Below, one piece after another: positions 1 to 8,335 of a DNA stretch of 20,184 bases; position 1 is the stretch's first letter; the number at the start of each line of letters is the position of its first letter. The notes under the pieces were generated by a model that was given only the letters and a program-made list of their open reading frames with translations, was not told where the DNA came from and made no database searches. The stretch spans positions 1 through 20,184 of the forward strand of contig JAAVTG010000820.1 in assembly GCA_011947345.1 (NCBI GenBank), read 5' to 3'. A program made the position numbers and the translations under genes. Origin of the DNA: Phytophthora quininea (Eukaryota > Oomycota > Peronosporomycetes > Peronosporales > Peronosporaceae).

Positions 1-292
1 GAAGAGACTACTGCTGTCTGTCCGTTTGTCCGTCGGTCGGTCGGTCCGTCGCCGAGCGTTTCGATGGACAAGTTCCGGCGCTGCCATTGGCTGCCGAGCG
101 CCAGCGACGGCGGCGCCCATTCGCCGAAAAGAGTTTCGGCCAATCGCTGCCGAGCGGAGCGAAGGCGGCCCGAGAAATGGACCACACCAATTCGTACTTT
201 ACTGGAATAGTAGGGTGGTCCACACCAAACGTACTTAATGAAGAGGTCGATAGTAGTCCCCCCCCTCCTCCCCTCAACCAAAACCAAACGCG

Positions 293-682
293 ATGGAGCG
301 TGGGAACGTTACCTGCGCTCGCTACCCTGCCGAATTGACGCGTGCGCCGCTCGACCTCGACGGCCTTGGCAACCAGTGCCTCCGCTGCGTTTGCTGCGAG
401 GAGCTCCTCGAGTGGGACGCCTTCGAGAGGCCACGCGCCAGGAGTGCATCGCGGCGGTGTCGGGCGTGCGACGGCCAGCGCCGCTTCTGGCACAGCACCG
501 CCGCCGAGCAGCCGCTGCCACGGTTGGACCGGCGGCAGGAGACCATGGCCCTGGTGGCGGTCACCATCGGCCCACCGCCGCTGCCGCCGCCACTACCACC
601 TCGCGAAGCTCGCCACCGTCGTCGACGCCGCCGAGTCCGCCAGCGACAGACCGCGCGTCGCCGTCGCTACCATCAGGCGTAG
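293..682 (+). CDS. Helitron zinc-ribbon ORF, copy 1 (129 aa)
   Basis: The ORF starts at ATG 293 and encodes 129 aa. The first 60 residues carry a cysteine pattern: C8, then C29-x2-C32, C34, C35, then C56-x2-C59. The segment CVCCEELLEWDAF followed by CRAC resembles the widespread CxxC...F...CxxC zinc-ribbon seen near HNH and other DNA-binding modules. The position of C11 in copy 3 is Tyr here. The second half is low-complexity Pro/Ala/Arg, ending in an arginine-rich basic tail. The region is far more GC-rich than the helicase part downstream. All three differences from copy 2 inside this ORF are synonymous. It may be the N-terminal piece of a former Helitron Rep-helicase or a captured gene fragment. 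Function is not known. Confidence 0.5.
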   Translation: MERGNVTCARYPAELTRAPLDLDGLGNQCLRCVCCEELLEWDAFERPRARSASRRCRACDGQRRFWHSTAAEQPLPRLDRRQETMALVAVTIGPPPLPPPLPPREARHRRRRRRVRQRQTARRRRYHQA

Positions 683-874
683 CCTATTGGCTGTAAATAA
701 CCAACATCAATACACCCATTTTCAATTGGGTTAAATTTGTGTCATATTGTGTATCGATGTAAAAACTGGTAAAACGGGCAACAGCGTAACGTTTGGATAG
801 GACCGTGATGACGATCGTGGTCGTTCCAGGTGATAGTCGTCCGTTGGCCCACCCGCGCGAGAAGCCAAGCGATG

Positions 875-1754
875 AGGATATCCTCTCTTCTCTGATTTTT
901 GCTTGCCGTTGGAGAGGGTCGGCACGAAAACGTGCTGATCTTGGCAATGACTACATCAAGATTCCTACTGATATGCTGATCCCGAATCCTCCTGTAGAAG
1001 ACGACGAGGACGAGGAAATAGTTCCAGGGGCAATACCAAGGGTATGACCCGCATCATTGACGCAATGTATGCCGACGTTGCGAATCCGTAGGTTGCGACG
1101 AATGAATATTTTGCCAGTCGGACCATTTTGACGACTACGAACGAGACGGTACGGAGAATCAACGAGGCAGTCGCAGCTCGACTTCCGGAGACAGCGCGGG
1201 AGTATTTGTCGGTGGACTCGGTGGGGATGATGACGGAACGTTTTTCGAGCAGGAGTTCCTCCACTCGGTGAACGTGAACGGGATTCCATCTCACAGACTA
1301 CTGCTCAAGAAGGGCATCCCCATCGTGATGATGAGAAATCTGAACCCGGATCTTGGACTGTGCAACGAAACGCGTCTGCGAATCGTCGACTTGAAGGACC
1401 ACGTCATTAGAGCAACAATTATGACTGGAGAACGAACAGGCCAAGAAGTACTCATCCCGAGAATTATGTTCGTGAGCGACGACGACAACTCCGATTTCCC
1501 CTTCCGGCTACGACGAAAGCAGTTCCCCGTGCAACCAGCATTCGCCATGACGATTAACAAGGCCCAAGGTCAGACGGTGTTAAACTTGGGGCTGTACTTG
1601 GCTTCCCGTGTTTTTCGCATGGCCAGTTGTATGTGGCGTTGTCTCGCGTGACCTCTCGAAGCAAGTTCAAGGCGTTGATTGAGTATCCAGAGTTCGTAGA
1701 CCCGACGGAGGAGTGTACACGAGAAACATCGTGTACACGCAGATTTTTGATTAG
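875..1754 (+). pseudogene. Helitron helicase (Pif1-like) C-terminal remnant, copy 1
   Basis: This is the decayed C-terminal third of a Helitron helicase. In the main frame (1268-1651) it shows LLKKGIPIVMMRNLNPDLG, then GLCN-like and IPRI segments, then PVQPAFAMTINKAQGQTV, which is SF1B helicase motif V. The frame breaks at a CCC tract (1605-1607), so the HGQLYVALSRV motif VI lies in another frame. A further break lies in the GTGGGGATG stretch near 1230, and stops interrupt the N-terminal side. The Walker A/B motifs and the Rep domain are absent. The fragment ends at TAG 1752-1754. Confidence 0.8.
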
Positions 1755-1973
1755 GAGTCGAGGTGCATTGCTAGGCTAGATGTAGTAGCTTGCCACTGCG
1801 AACTAGAACCTAGCTTTATGTTGGACAAATGGCACTTGGCAATTTTCACGAAACATTTTATACGCCTGTATGTTTTAGGTTGCACTACTTAGTAGTTCGT
1901 GTAAAAGCTAAATCATCCCGCCGGAGCGTAGCGGAGGCGGGCGGTCCACACAGCTGCATCCAACCATAACCCA

Positions 1974-2001
1974 CCGCCGCGTAGCGGCGGCGCTCGGCTA
2001 G
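1974..2001 (+). other. Helitron 3' hairpin and CTAG terminus, copy 1
   Basis: A perfect 7-bp stem (CCGCCGC/GCGGCGG, GTA loop) is followed by CGCTCGGCTAG. A weaker second hairpin, CCCGCC 1917-1922 / GGCGGG 1936-1941, also with GCGTAGCG at its centre, lies about 50 nt upstream. Identical or near-identical structures end copies 2 (4014-4041) and 3 (6048-6075). Such hairpins are known as Helitron rolling-circle termination signals. Confidence 0.85.
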
Positions 2002-2218
2002 TCTTAGACTACTACTAGAGACTTGCTGTCTGTCCGTTTGTCCGTCGGTCGGTCGGTCCGTCGCCGAGTTTCGATGGACAAGTTCCGGCGCTGCCATTGG
2101 CTGCCGAGCGCCAGCGACGGCGGCGCCCATTCGCCGAAAAGAGTTTCGGCCAATCGCTGCCGAGCGGAGCGAAGGCGGCCCGAGACGTGGACCACACCAA
2201 TTCGTACTTTATTACTGG

Positions 2219-2258
2219 ATAGTAGGGTGGTCCACACCATAGTAGGGTGGTCCACACC
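2219..2258 (+). repeat. 20-bp GGTCCACACC minisatellite, two units (copy 2)
   Basis: Two perfect tandem units of ATAGTAGGGTGGTCCACACC occupy 2219-2238 and 2239-2258. Copy 1 of the element has one unit (207-226). Copy 3 has two units separated by an extra A (4256-4275, 4277-4296). Just upstream in each element lies the inverted half-motif GTGGACCACACC, able to pair with GTGGTCCAC. A related GGTCCACA occurs near the 3' end (1943, 3983 and 6019). Confidence 0.8.
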
Positions 2259-2327
2259 AAACGTACTTAATGAAGAGGTCGATAGTAGTCCCCCCCTCCT
2301 CCTCCACCTCAACCAAAACCAAACGCG

Positions 2328-2717
2328 ATGGAGCGTGGGAACGTTACCTGCGCTCGCTACCCTGCCGAATTGACGCGTGCGCCGCTCGACCTCGACGGCC
2401 TTGGCAACCAGTGCCTCCGCTGCGTTTGCTGCGAGGAGCTCCTCGAGTGGGATGCCTTCGAGAGGCCGCGCGCCAGGAGCGCATCGCGGCGGTGTCGGGC
2501 GTGCGACGGCCAGCGCCGCTTCTGGCACAGCACCGCCGCCGAGCAGCCGCTGCCACGGTTGGACCGGCGGCAGGAGACCATGGCCCTGGTGGCGGTCACC
2601 ATCGGCCCACCGCCGCTGCCGCCGCCACTACCACCTCGCGAAGCTCGCCACCGTCGTCGACGCCGCCGAGTCCGCCAGCGACAGACCGCGCGTCGCCGTC
2701 GCTACCATCAGGCGTAG
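2328..2717 (+). CDS. Helitron zinc-ribbon ORF, copy 2 (129 aa)
   Basis: The protein sequence is identical to that of copy 1 (Tyr at position 11, C29-x2-C32, C56-x2-C59, basic tail). The nucleotide differences fall at third positions (Asp, Pro and Ser codons). The ATG lies in the same context, CGCGATGGAGCG, after a C-rich tract. No promoter is obvious. The 20-bp GGTCCACACC motif pair lies about 70-110 bp upstream of the ATG and could be regulatory or part of the transposition signals. Confidence 0.5.
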   Translation: MERGNVTCARYPAELTRAPLDLDGLGNQCLRCVCCEELLEWDAFERPRARSASRRCRACDGQRRFWHSTAAEQPLPRLDRRQETMALVAVTIGPPPLPPPLPPREARHRRRRRRVRQRQTARRRRYHQA

Positions 2718-2907
2718 CCTATTGGCTGTAAATAACCAACATCAATACACCCATTTTCAATTGGGTTAAATTTGTGTCATATTGTGTATCGATGTAAAAA
2801 CTGGTAAAACGGGCAACAGCGTAACGTTCGGATAGGACCGTGATGACGATCGTGGTCGTTCCAGGTGATAGTCGTCCGTTGGCCCGCCCGCGCGAGAACC
2901 AAGCGAT

Positions 2908-3794
2908 GAGGATATCCTCTCTTCCTCTGATTTTGTGCTTGCCGTTGGAGAGGGTCGGCACGAAAAACGTGCTGATCTTGGCAATGACTACATCAAGATT
3001 CCTACTGATATGCTGATCCCGAATCCTCCTGTAGAAGACGACGAGGACGAGGAAATAGCTCCAGGGGCAATACCAAGGGGTATGACCCGCATCATTGACG
3101 CAATGTATGCCGACGTTGCGAATCCGTAGGTTGCGACGAATGAATATTTTGCCAGTCGGACCATTTTGACGACTACGAATGAGACGGTACGGAGAATCAA
3201 CGAGGCAGTCGCAGCTCGACTTCCGGAGACAGCGCGGGAGTATTTGTCGGTGGACTCGGTGGAGGATGATGACGGAACGTTTTTCGAGCAGGAGTTCCTC
3301 CACTCGGTGAACATGAACGGGATTCCACCTCACAGACTACTGCTCAAGAAGGGCATCCCCATCATGATGATGAGAAATCTGAACCCGGATCTTGGACTGT
3401 GCAACGAAACGCGTCTGCGAATCGTCGACTTGAAGGACCACGTCATTAGAGCAACAATTATGACTGGAGAACGAACAGGCCAAGAAGTACTCATCCCGAG
3501 AATTATGTTCGTGAGCGACGACGACAACTCCGATTTCCCCTTCCGGCTACGACGAAAGCAGTTCCCCGTGCAACCAGCATTCGCCATGACGATTAACAAG
3601 GCCCAAGGTCAGACGGTGTTAAACTTGGGGCTGTACTTGGCTTCCCGTGCTTTTCGCATGGCCAGTTGTATGTGGCGTTGTCTCGCGTGACCTCTCGAAG
3701 CAAGTTCAAGGCGTTGATTGAGTATCCAGAGTTCGTAGACCCGGACGGAGGAGTGTACACGAGAAACATCGTGTACACGCAGATTTTTGATTAG
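2908..3794 (+). pseudogene. Helitron helicase (Pif1-like) C-terminal remnant, copy 2
   Basis: The upstream part reads VGEGRHE...DYIKIPTDMLIP in one frame (about 2935-3129) and stops at TAG. The main part (3166-3690) begins in the region NETVRRINEAVAARLP and includes motif V, AMTINKAQGQTV. The CCC tract at 3644-3646 lacks one C relative to copy 3, so motif VI is out of frame, as in copy 1. Helitron helicases normally exceed 1,000 residues and carry an upstream HUH Rep domain. Only the last ~290 residues' worth is present here. Confidence 0.8.
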
Positions 3795-4255
3795 GAGTCG
3801 AGGTGCATTGCTAGGCTAGATGTAGTAGCTTGCCACTGCGAACTAGAACCTAGCTTTATGTTGGACAAATGGCACTTGGCAATTTTCACGAAACATTTTA
3901 TACGCCTGTATGTTTTAGGTTGCACTACTTAGTAGTTCGTGTAAAAGCTAAATCATCCCGCCGGAGCGTAGCGGAGGCGGGCGGTCCACACAGCTGCATC
4001 CAACCATAACCCACCGCCGCGTAGCGGCGGCGCTCGGCTAGTCTTAGACTACTACTAGAGACTTGCTGTCTGTCCGTTTGTCTGTCGGTCGGTCGGTCCG
4101 TCGCCGAGTTTCGATGGACAAGATCCGGCGCTGCCATTGGCTGCCGAGCGCCAGCGACGGCGGCGCCCATTCGCCGAAAGAGTTTCGGCCAATCGCTGCC
4201 GAGCGGAGCGAAGGCGGCCCGAGAAAGTGGACCACACCAATTCGTACTTTACTGG

Positions 4256-4296
4256 ATAGTAGGGTGGTCCACACCAATAGTAGGGTGGTCCACACC
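4256..4296 (+). repeat. 20-bp GGTCCACACC minisatellite, two units (copy 3)
   Basis: Two units of ATAGTAGGGTGGTCCACACC are spaced by one additional A, in the same location as in copy 2. The unit count therefore varies within one array (1, 2, 2). Confidence 0.8.
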
Positions 4297-4362
4297 AAAC
4301 GTACTTAATGAAGAGGTCGATAGTAGTCCCCCTCCTCCTCCACCTCAACCAAACCAAACGCG

Positions 4363-4752
4363 ATGGAGCGTGGGAACGTTACCTGCGCTCGCTGCCCTGC
4401 CGAGGTGACGCGTGCGCCGCTCGACCTCGACGGCCTTGGCAACCAGTGCCTCCGCTGCGTTTGCTGCGAGGAGCTCCTCGAGTGGGATGCCTTCGAGAGG
4501 CCGCGCGCCAGGAGCGCATCGCGGCGGTGTCGGGCGTGCGACGGCCAGCGCCGCTTCTGGCACAGCACCGCCGCCGAGCAGCCGCTGCCACGGTTGGACC
4601 GGCGGCAGGAGACCATGGCCCTGGTGGCGGTCACCATCGGCCCACCGCCGCTGCCGCCGCCACTACCACCTCGCGAAGCTCGCCACCGTCGTCGACGCCG
4701 CCGAGTCCGCCAGCGACAGACCGCGCGTCGCCGTCGCTACCATCAGGCGTAG
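4363..4752 (+). CDS. Helitron zinc-ribbon ORF, copy 3 (129 aa, full cysteine set)
   Basis: The ORF has the same length as in copies 1 and 2. The codon at position 11 is TGC (Cys), so the N-terminus reads C8-x2-C11 followed by C29-x2-C32, a complete four-cysteine zinc site. A second possible site is formed by C32/C34/C35 with C56-x2-C59. Other changes are a silent Glu codon and Leu to Val. No insertion or deletion separates the three 390-bp ORFs, although indels are common elsewhere in the elements. This hints at past or continuing constraint on the protein. Expression and function are unknown. Confidence 0.5.
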   Translation: MERGNVTCARCPAEVTRAPLDLDGLGNQCLRCVCCEELLEWDAFERPRARSASRRCRACDGQRRFWHSTAAEQPLPRLDRRQETMALVAVTIGPPPLPPPLPPREARHRRRRRRVRQRQTARRRRYHQA

Positions 4753-4942
4753 CCTATTGGCTGTAAATAACCAACATCAATACACGCATTTTCAATTGGG
4801 TTAAATTTGTGTCATATTGTGTATTGATCCAAAAACTGGTAGAACGGGCAACAGCGTAAAGTTCGGATAGGACCGTGATGACGATCGTGGTCGTTCCAGG
4901 TGATAGTCGTCCGTTGGCCCACCCGCGCGAGAAGCCAAGCGA

Positions 4943-5830
4943 TGAGGATATCCTCTCTTCTCTGATTTTGTGCTTGCTGTTGGAGAGGGTCGGCACGAAA
5001 ACGTGCTGATCTTGGCAATGACTACATCAAGATTCCTGCTGATATGCTGATCCCGAATCCTCCTGTAGAAGACGACGAGGACGAGGAAATAGCTCCAGGG
5101 GCAATACCAAGGGGTATGACCCGCATCATTGACGCAATGTATGCCGACGTTGCGAATCCGTAGGTTGCGACGGAATGAATATTTTGCCAGCCGGACCATT
5201 TTGACGACTACGAATGAGACGGTACGGAGAATCAACGAGGCAGTCGCAGCTCGACTTCCGGAGACAGCGCGGGAGTGTTTGTCGGTGGACTTGGTGGAGG
5301 ATGATGACGGAACGTTTTTCGAGCAGGAGTTCCTCCACTCGGTGAACGTGAACGGGATTCCACCTCACAGACTACTGCTCAAGAAGGGCATCCCCACCAT
5401 GATGATGAGAAATCTGAACCCGGATCTTGGACTATGCAACGGAACGCGTCTGCGAATCGTCGACTTGAAGGACCACGTCATTAGAGCAACAATTATGACT
5501 GGAGAACGAACAAGCCAAGAAGTACTCATCCCGAGAATAATGTTCGTGAGCGGCGACGACAACTCCGACTTCCCCTTTCGGCTACGACGAAAGCAGTTCC
5601 CCGTGCAACCAGCATTCGCCATGACGATTAACAAGGCCCAAGGTCAGACGGTGTTAAACTTGGGGCTGTACTTGGCTTCCCCGTGCTTTTCACATGGCCA
5701 GTTGTATGTGGCGTTGTCTCGCGTGACATCCCGAAGCAAGTTCAAGGCGTTGATTGAGTATCCAGAGTTCGTAGACCCGGACGAAGGAGTGTACACAAGA
5801 AACATCGTGTACACGCAGATTTTCGATTAG
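4943..5830 (+). pseudogene. Helitron helicase (Pif1-like) C-terminal remnant, copy 3 (motifs V and VI in frame)
   Basis: This is the best-preserved of the three remnants. One frame from about 5165 to the stop at 5830 runs from EYFASRTILTTTNETV through PHRLLLKKGIPTMMMRNLNP, the IPRI segment and motif V (AMTINKAQGQTV) to motif VI (HGQLYVALSRV). It ends GVYTRNIVYTQIFD. The longest ORF (5129-5830) lacks an ATG in a sensible place. The region upstream (DMLIPNPPVE, about 5040-5150) is in a different frame and reaches a TAG at 5161. Without motifs I-III and the Rep nuclease it cannot be an active helicase. Confidence 0.82.
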
Positions 5831-6075
5831 GAGTCGAGGTGCATTTCTAGGCTAGATGTAGTAGTTTGCCACTACGAACTAGAACCTAGCTTTATGTTGG
5901 ACAAATGACACTTGGCAGCTTTCATGAAACATTTTATTCGCCTGTATTATTTAGATTGCACTACTTAGTAATTCGTGTAAAAGCTAAATCATCCCGCCGG
6001 AGCGTAGCAGAGGCGGGTGGTCCACAGCTGCATCCAACCATAACCCACCGCCGCGTAGCGGCGGCGCTCGGCTAG

Positions 6076-6502
6076 TCGGGTATCGATGCAGGAGCGGAGT
6101 CTAGCAGATCTGCATCCTGCTGGTCAAATCCGACACGCTTGGAAAGCTCGCTTGCAATAGAAGCGCGGGGTTTTCACCAGTATCCCCATCGCCTGCGCAC
6201 ACGCCAAGCGTGACTGGGGCTGCCGTGGCAACATGCTAAACCAATCGCCTGACAGCCTTGAAGACGTCACGACAATGGTCCATTGTCCATTTCCAACCGG
6301 CTATGTCCACCTGCAGAGGAAGGTGGTAAAGTGTCTTCTTGGATGAGTGTTCCTCGCTCCGATGGTATGGTTCGTCGCCTGCTGTAACTGGTCTTCGGTT
6401 CTTCGCGATGCCGAGCGCCTCGAAAATAGTGGTGGACGGTGACGTTGGTTTCATACACATTAATGCGAGCTTCGCTCTTTGAGTTGAGTGGGGCAATTCA
6501 TC
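6076..6502 (+). other. Intergenic flank between Helitron array and membrane-protein paralogue 1
   Basis: No gene is supported here. The stretch begins with the T that follows the last CTAG. It contains CCAAT-type sequence near 6240 and CATTGTCCATTTCC near 6282, which partly resembles the oomycete Inr (TCATTYY followed by CAWTTT). That match lies more than 200 bp from the ATG, and oomycete 5' UTRs are usually shorter, so it is weak. A 93-codon antisense frame shows no recognisable domain and is probably chance. Confidence 0.4.
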
Positions 6503-8335
6503 ATGAGGGACGTGCAAACCGTGCGCATGAGTGCTCTTGCTAGTGGGCCGCAGTTGGCCGATGGGCCGACGGGGTTCGTCATGTCGGCTAGTAGACTGCT
6601 CTTCATCGTGTGGATGAGCGTGGGGCTGGCACCGCTACTTCTCCAGGCTCGCAGCTTCGTCCGCTTCGTCACACCGCACAAAATATCGAGAAGTGTATTG
6701 CCGCCAGCCGAAGCGAACCGAGAGACCGTCGACCTGTTCGAGTTCTGCCCCGTTGAAGGTTTATTTATCGCTGGCATCTGGTGGAACGCGACGCCGCTGT
6801 ATTACCACGTGGTTGAGAATGGAAGGCTCTGTCACTTCGTCGTCCCTCAATACAACATCCACGGCAACTACTACGTGGGGAACGACAAGACTGCTGCATC
6901 AATTACGACCCCAGACAGTTGTGAGGACCAAAGCTACCCGTTCGAACACTATTTCTACCATGGCAGTATTGGGTATTACTCCTTCTACGAGGAAGCCAAG
7001 GGCACGTTCTGTGCCAACGATAACACGTCGTACGTCACGGTGAAAGGGCTTGGAACGTACGATATCAACGGAGGACCGCTCGCTGCTGACCGAGGTTGCA
7101 CGGACTACCGGAATTCGTATTGGTACGGCATCGCGGGGTCGATTTGGATCGCGTATCGCTCGTTAATGCTGCGAAGAAGCTTCATTTCGTGCAAACGATA
7201 CGGCAGGAGATGTGACCGGATGCACGAGAGCATTCGACTGAAAGACGCGGTGATCTATGTTCAAGAAACCATGCGGATATCGTCCTACGACGCTAGAAAC
7301 TACCACCGAGCAGCAGTGCTCTACTTGCTCGTCGAAGGAGTCATGAGCGACCTCTTTTTACTGATTGCACAGGAAGGAGTCATCGGTAGGCTGCAGTACA
7401 TTTCGCTGGGCTATAACTTGTCTGGAGTCATGTCGATGCTCTTCGAGATGGTCGAGTCCATGCACTGGTTCGGAGAGAGACCTCGCTGTCTCATCAAGCG
7501 GCTTTTGTTCAACTACGAGACCATGTTGATTGGCGAGTCGATATGCTCTGCAGCGATGCAGCATTATCTGACGTCACTCAACCGATCGAAAGGTTTTAAA
7601 CACTCCAACCCGGCGGCATTAGCTGTGTCCCATTACGTATGGAGTTTAGTGGGCCACGGCGTAATTGTGTTAGGCTGCGTGCTGGTTCTAGTTTCCACTC
7701 GATCGCTCGGTGCAATCGGGTACATGCGGTGGAGATATGGCTGTTTCGCAGTATTGGCAGCTCCATGTTGTGTGGATACAACACTGGGGATCCGAGGCAA
7801 ATTAATGGTTCTTGGTGGATACTGCTGGGAGAATGACAAGTTATACTACAAGGTGTCGACGCTGAAAGGTTTTGGGATGATGAAGATCGTAGAGAAAGAC
7901 GGACTCGAGTACATGGTTCTGCACAAAGTGTACTGGGTTGCCGTCCCGCGTTTCGACTTATTTGTGATTGGGTCCGTGCATGGGAGGCGAGTGCAGCCGT
8001 GTCCAGAGAGACTGTGCTCTGGCAGTATGAGCATGTTTACACATAGCTTGGGTGGTCCTATTGCTCCGTCGGGATCCTGTCGGTGGGTGAATAAACCTTT
8101 CAACAACCGAGTTGGTCTCGTTCCGACGGTATTTAAAGTGGGAACCCTCGCGCCACTGCCATCGTGGAGCTGCGGGGTTCTAGTGCACTGCAACTGCATC
8201 CGTCATGACAGTTCAAGCACGTCAAGTGCGTCGACTGAAGTTCGCATCAATGGCGTTTCGTTCGCATTCCTGGGCGGTTGGTTTCAACTCGGAGTTATTC
8301 ATGCCAATGGCATTCTATCCGGACGTGAACCATGA
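6503..8335 (+). CDS. Polytopic membrane protein, tandem family copy 1
   Basis: I do not recognise this family by name. ATG 6503 is preferred because it gives an N-terminus of the same length as paralogue 3 before the first membrane segment. Features by residue are a hydrophobic anchor ~32-48 and an ectodomain ~55-205 with cysteines (C82, C110, C140, C170) shared by all three paralogues. The ectodomain also carries the blocks PQYNIHGNYYVGN, FYHGSIGYYSFYEE and GLGTYDING. Likely membrane segments lie at ~207-222, 270-290, 298-318, 340-358 and 378-402. A C-terminal domain follows with APCCVDTTLG (419-428) and KLMVLGGYCWEN. Similarity to the paralogues stops near residue 520. The open frame to 8335 overlaps the next start and may be read-through. 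A GTGGGT...TTCTAG intron at 8083-8183 would instead end the protein at 8208, close to paralogue 3 in length. Function is unknown and surface location is inferred. Confidence 0.75.
   Translation: MRDVQTVRMSALASGPQLADGPTGFVMSASRLLFIVWMSVGLAPLLLQARSFVRFVTPHKISRSVLPPAEANRETVDLFEFCPVEGLFIAGIWWNATPLYYHVVENGRLCHFVVPQYNIHGNYYVGNDKTAASITTPDSCEDQSYPFEHYFYHGSIGYYSFYEEAKGTFCANDNTSYVTVKGLGTYDINGGPLAADRGCTDYRNSYWYGIAGSIWIAYRSLMLRRSFISCKRYGRRCDRMHESIRLKDAVIYVQETMRISSYDARNYHRAAVLYLLVEGVMSDLFLLIAQEGVIGRLQYISLGYNLSGVMSMLFEMVESMHWFGERPRCLIKRLLFNYETMLIGESICSAAMQHYLTSLNRSKGFKHSNPAALAVSHYVWSLVGHGVIVLGCVLVLVSTRSLGAIGYMRWRYGCFAVLAAPCCVDTTLGIRGKLMVLGGYCWENDKLYYKVSTLKGFGMMKIVEKDGLEYMVLHKVYWVAVPRFDLFVIGSVHGRRVQPCPERLCSGSMSMFTHSLGGPIAPSGSCRWVNKPFNNRVGLVPTVFKVGTLAPLPSWSCGVLVHCNCIRHDSSSTSSASTEVRINGVSFAFLGGWFQLGVIHANGILSGREP

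Larger units (their letters stand above)
1..2001 (+). mobile_element. Non-autonomous Helitron, copy 1 of a tandem array (extreme 5' end outside window)
   Basis: This copy aligns with the two following copies over its whole length. By alignment, only about the first dozen bases (including the TC terminus) lie before position 1. It contains a GTCG-rich simple stretch near position 30-50, one copy of a 20-bp motif (207-226), a zinc-ribbon ORF (293-682), a decayed helicase fragment (~875-1754) and a 3' end with a perfect 7-bp hairpin (CCGCCGC 1974-1980, loop GTA, GCGGCGG 1984-1990). The hairpin is followed 11 nt later by CTAG at 1998-2001. Subterminal hairpin plus CTRR is the defining Helitron 3' structure. 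No Rep (HUH) nuclease or helicase motifs I-III are present, so the copy cannot be autonomous. The next copy begins at once with TC at 2002. Confidence 0.85.
2002..4041 (+). mobile_element. Non-autonomous Helitron, copy 2 (complete, 2040 bp)
   Basis: This copy is complete from the 5' terminus TCTTAGACTACTACTAGAG to the 3' CTAG at 4038-4041. The 3' hairpin is CCGCCGC 4014-4020 / GCGGCGG 4024-4030 with a GTA loop. The 5' terminus resembles the TCTMTAYTA starts of known Helitrons. The order of parts is the same as in copy 1: 20-bp motif (here two perfect tandem units, 2219-2258), zinc-ribbon ORF (2328-2717), helicase remnant (~2908-3794) and a ~250-bp non-coding 3' tail. It shares with copy 1 the one-C contraction that breaks helicase motif VI. 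Both of its junctions are direct CTAG|TC, with no target DNA between elements. Confidence 0.9.
4042..6075 (+). mobile_element. Non-autonomous Helitron, copy 3 (complete, 2034 bp)
   Basis: This is the last copy of the array. It begins with the same 5' terminus as copy 2 and ends in CTAG at 6072-6075, followed by T (6076), as expected for insertion between A and T. The hairpin is CCGCCGC 6048-6054 / GCGGCGG 6058-6064. This copy is the least decayed in the helicase part: motif VI is in frame here. It carries many private substitutions in the 3' half, and its zinc-ribbon ORF keeps a cysteine that copies 1 and 2 have lost. Together these suggest that copies 1 and 2 share a more recent common ancestor. 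Confidence 0.9.

Noticed and set aside
4..4591. Many overlapping + and - strand frames in the GC-rich part of each Helitron
   Set aside because: They are shadows of the same GC-rich segment, repeat in all three copies and lack domains. Only the cysteine-patterned 129-aa frame was kept.
1..6075. CRISPR or satellite interpretation of the direct repeats
   Set aside because: The period is ~2.04 kb with coding content and Helitron ends. There are no short repeat-spacer units.
6236..6517. 93-codon antisense frame upstream of membrane-protein paralogue 1
   Set aside because: No recognisable domain, it overlaps the start of a supported gene, and no paralogous counterpart exists upstream of the other copies.
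8332..8335. ATGA overlap of paralogue 1 stop with paralogue 2 start, looking like translational coupling
   Set aside because: The genome is eukaryotic and similarity between the paralogues ends about 250 bp earlier, so the overlap is probably a by-product of read-through or a missed intron.
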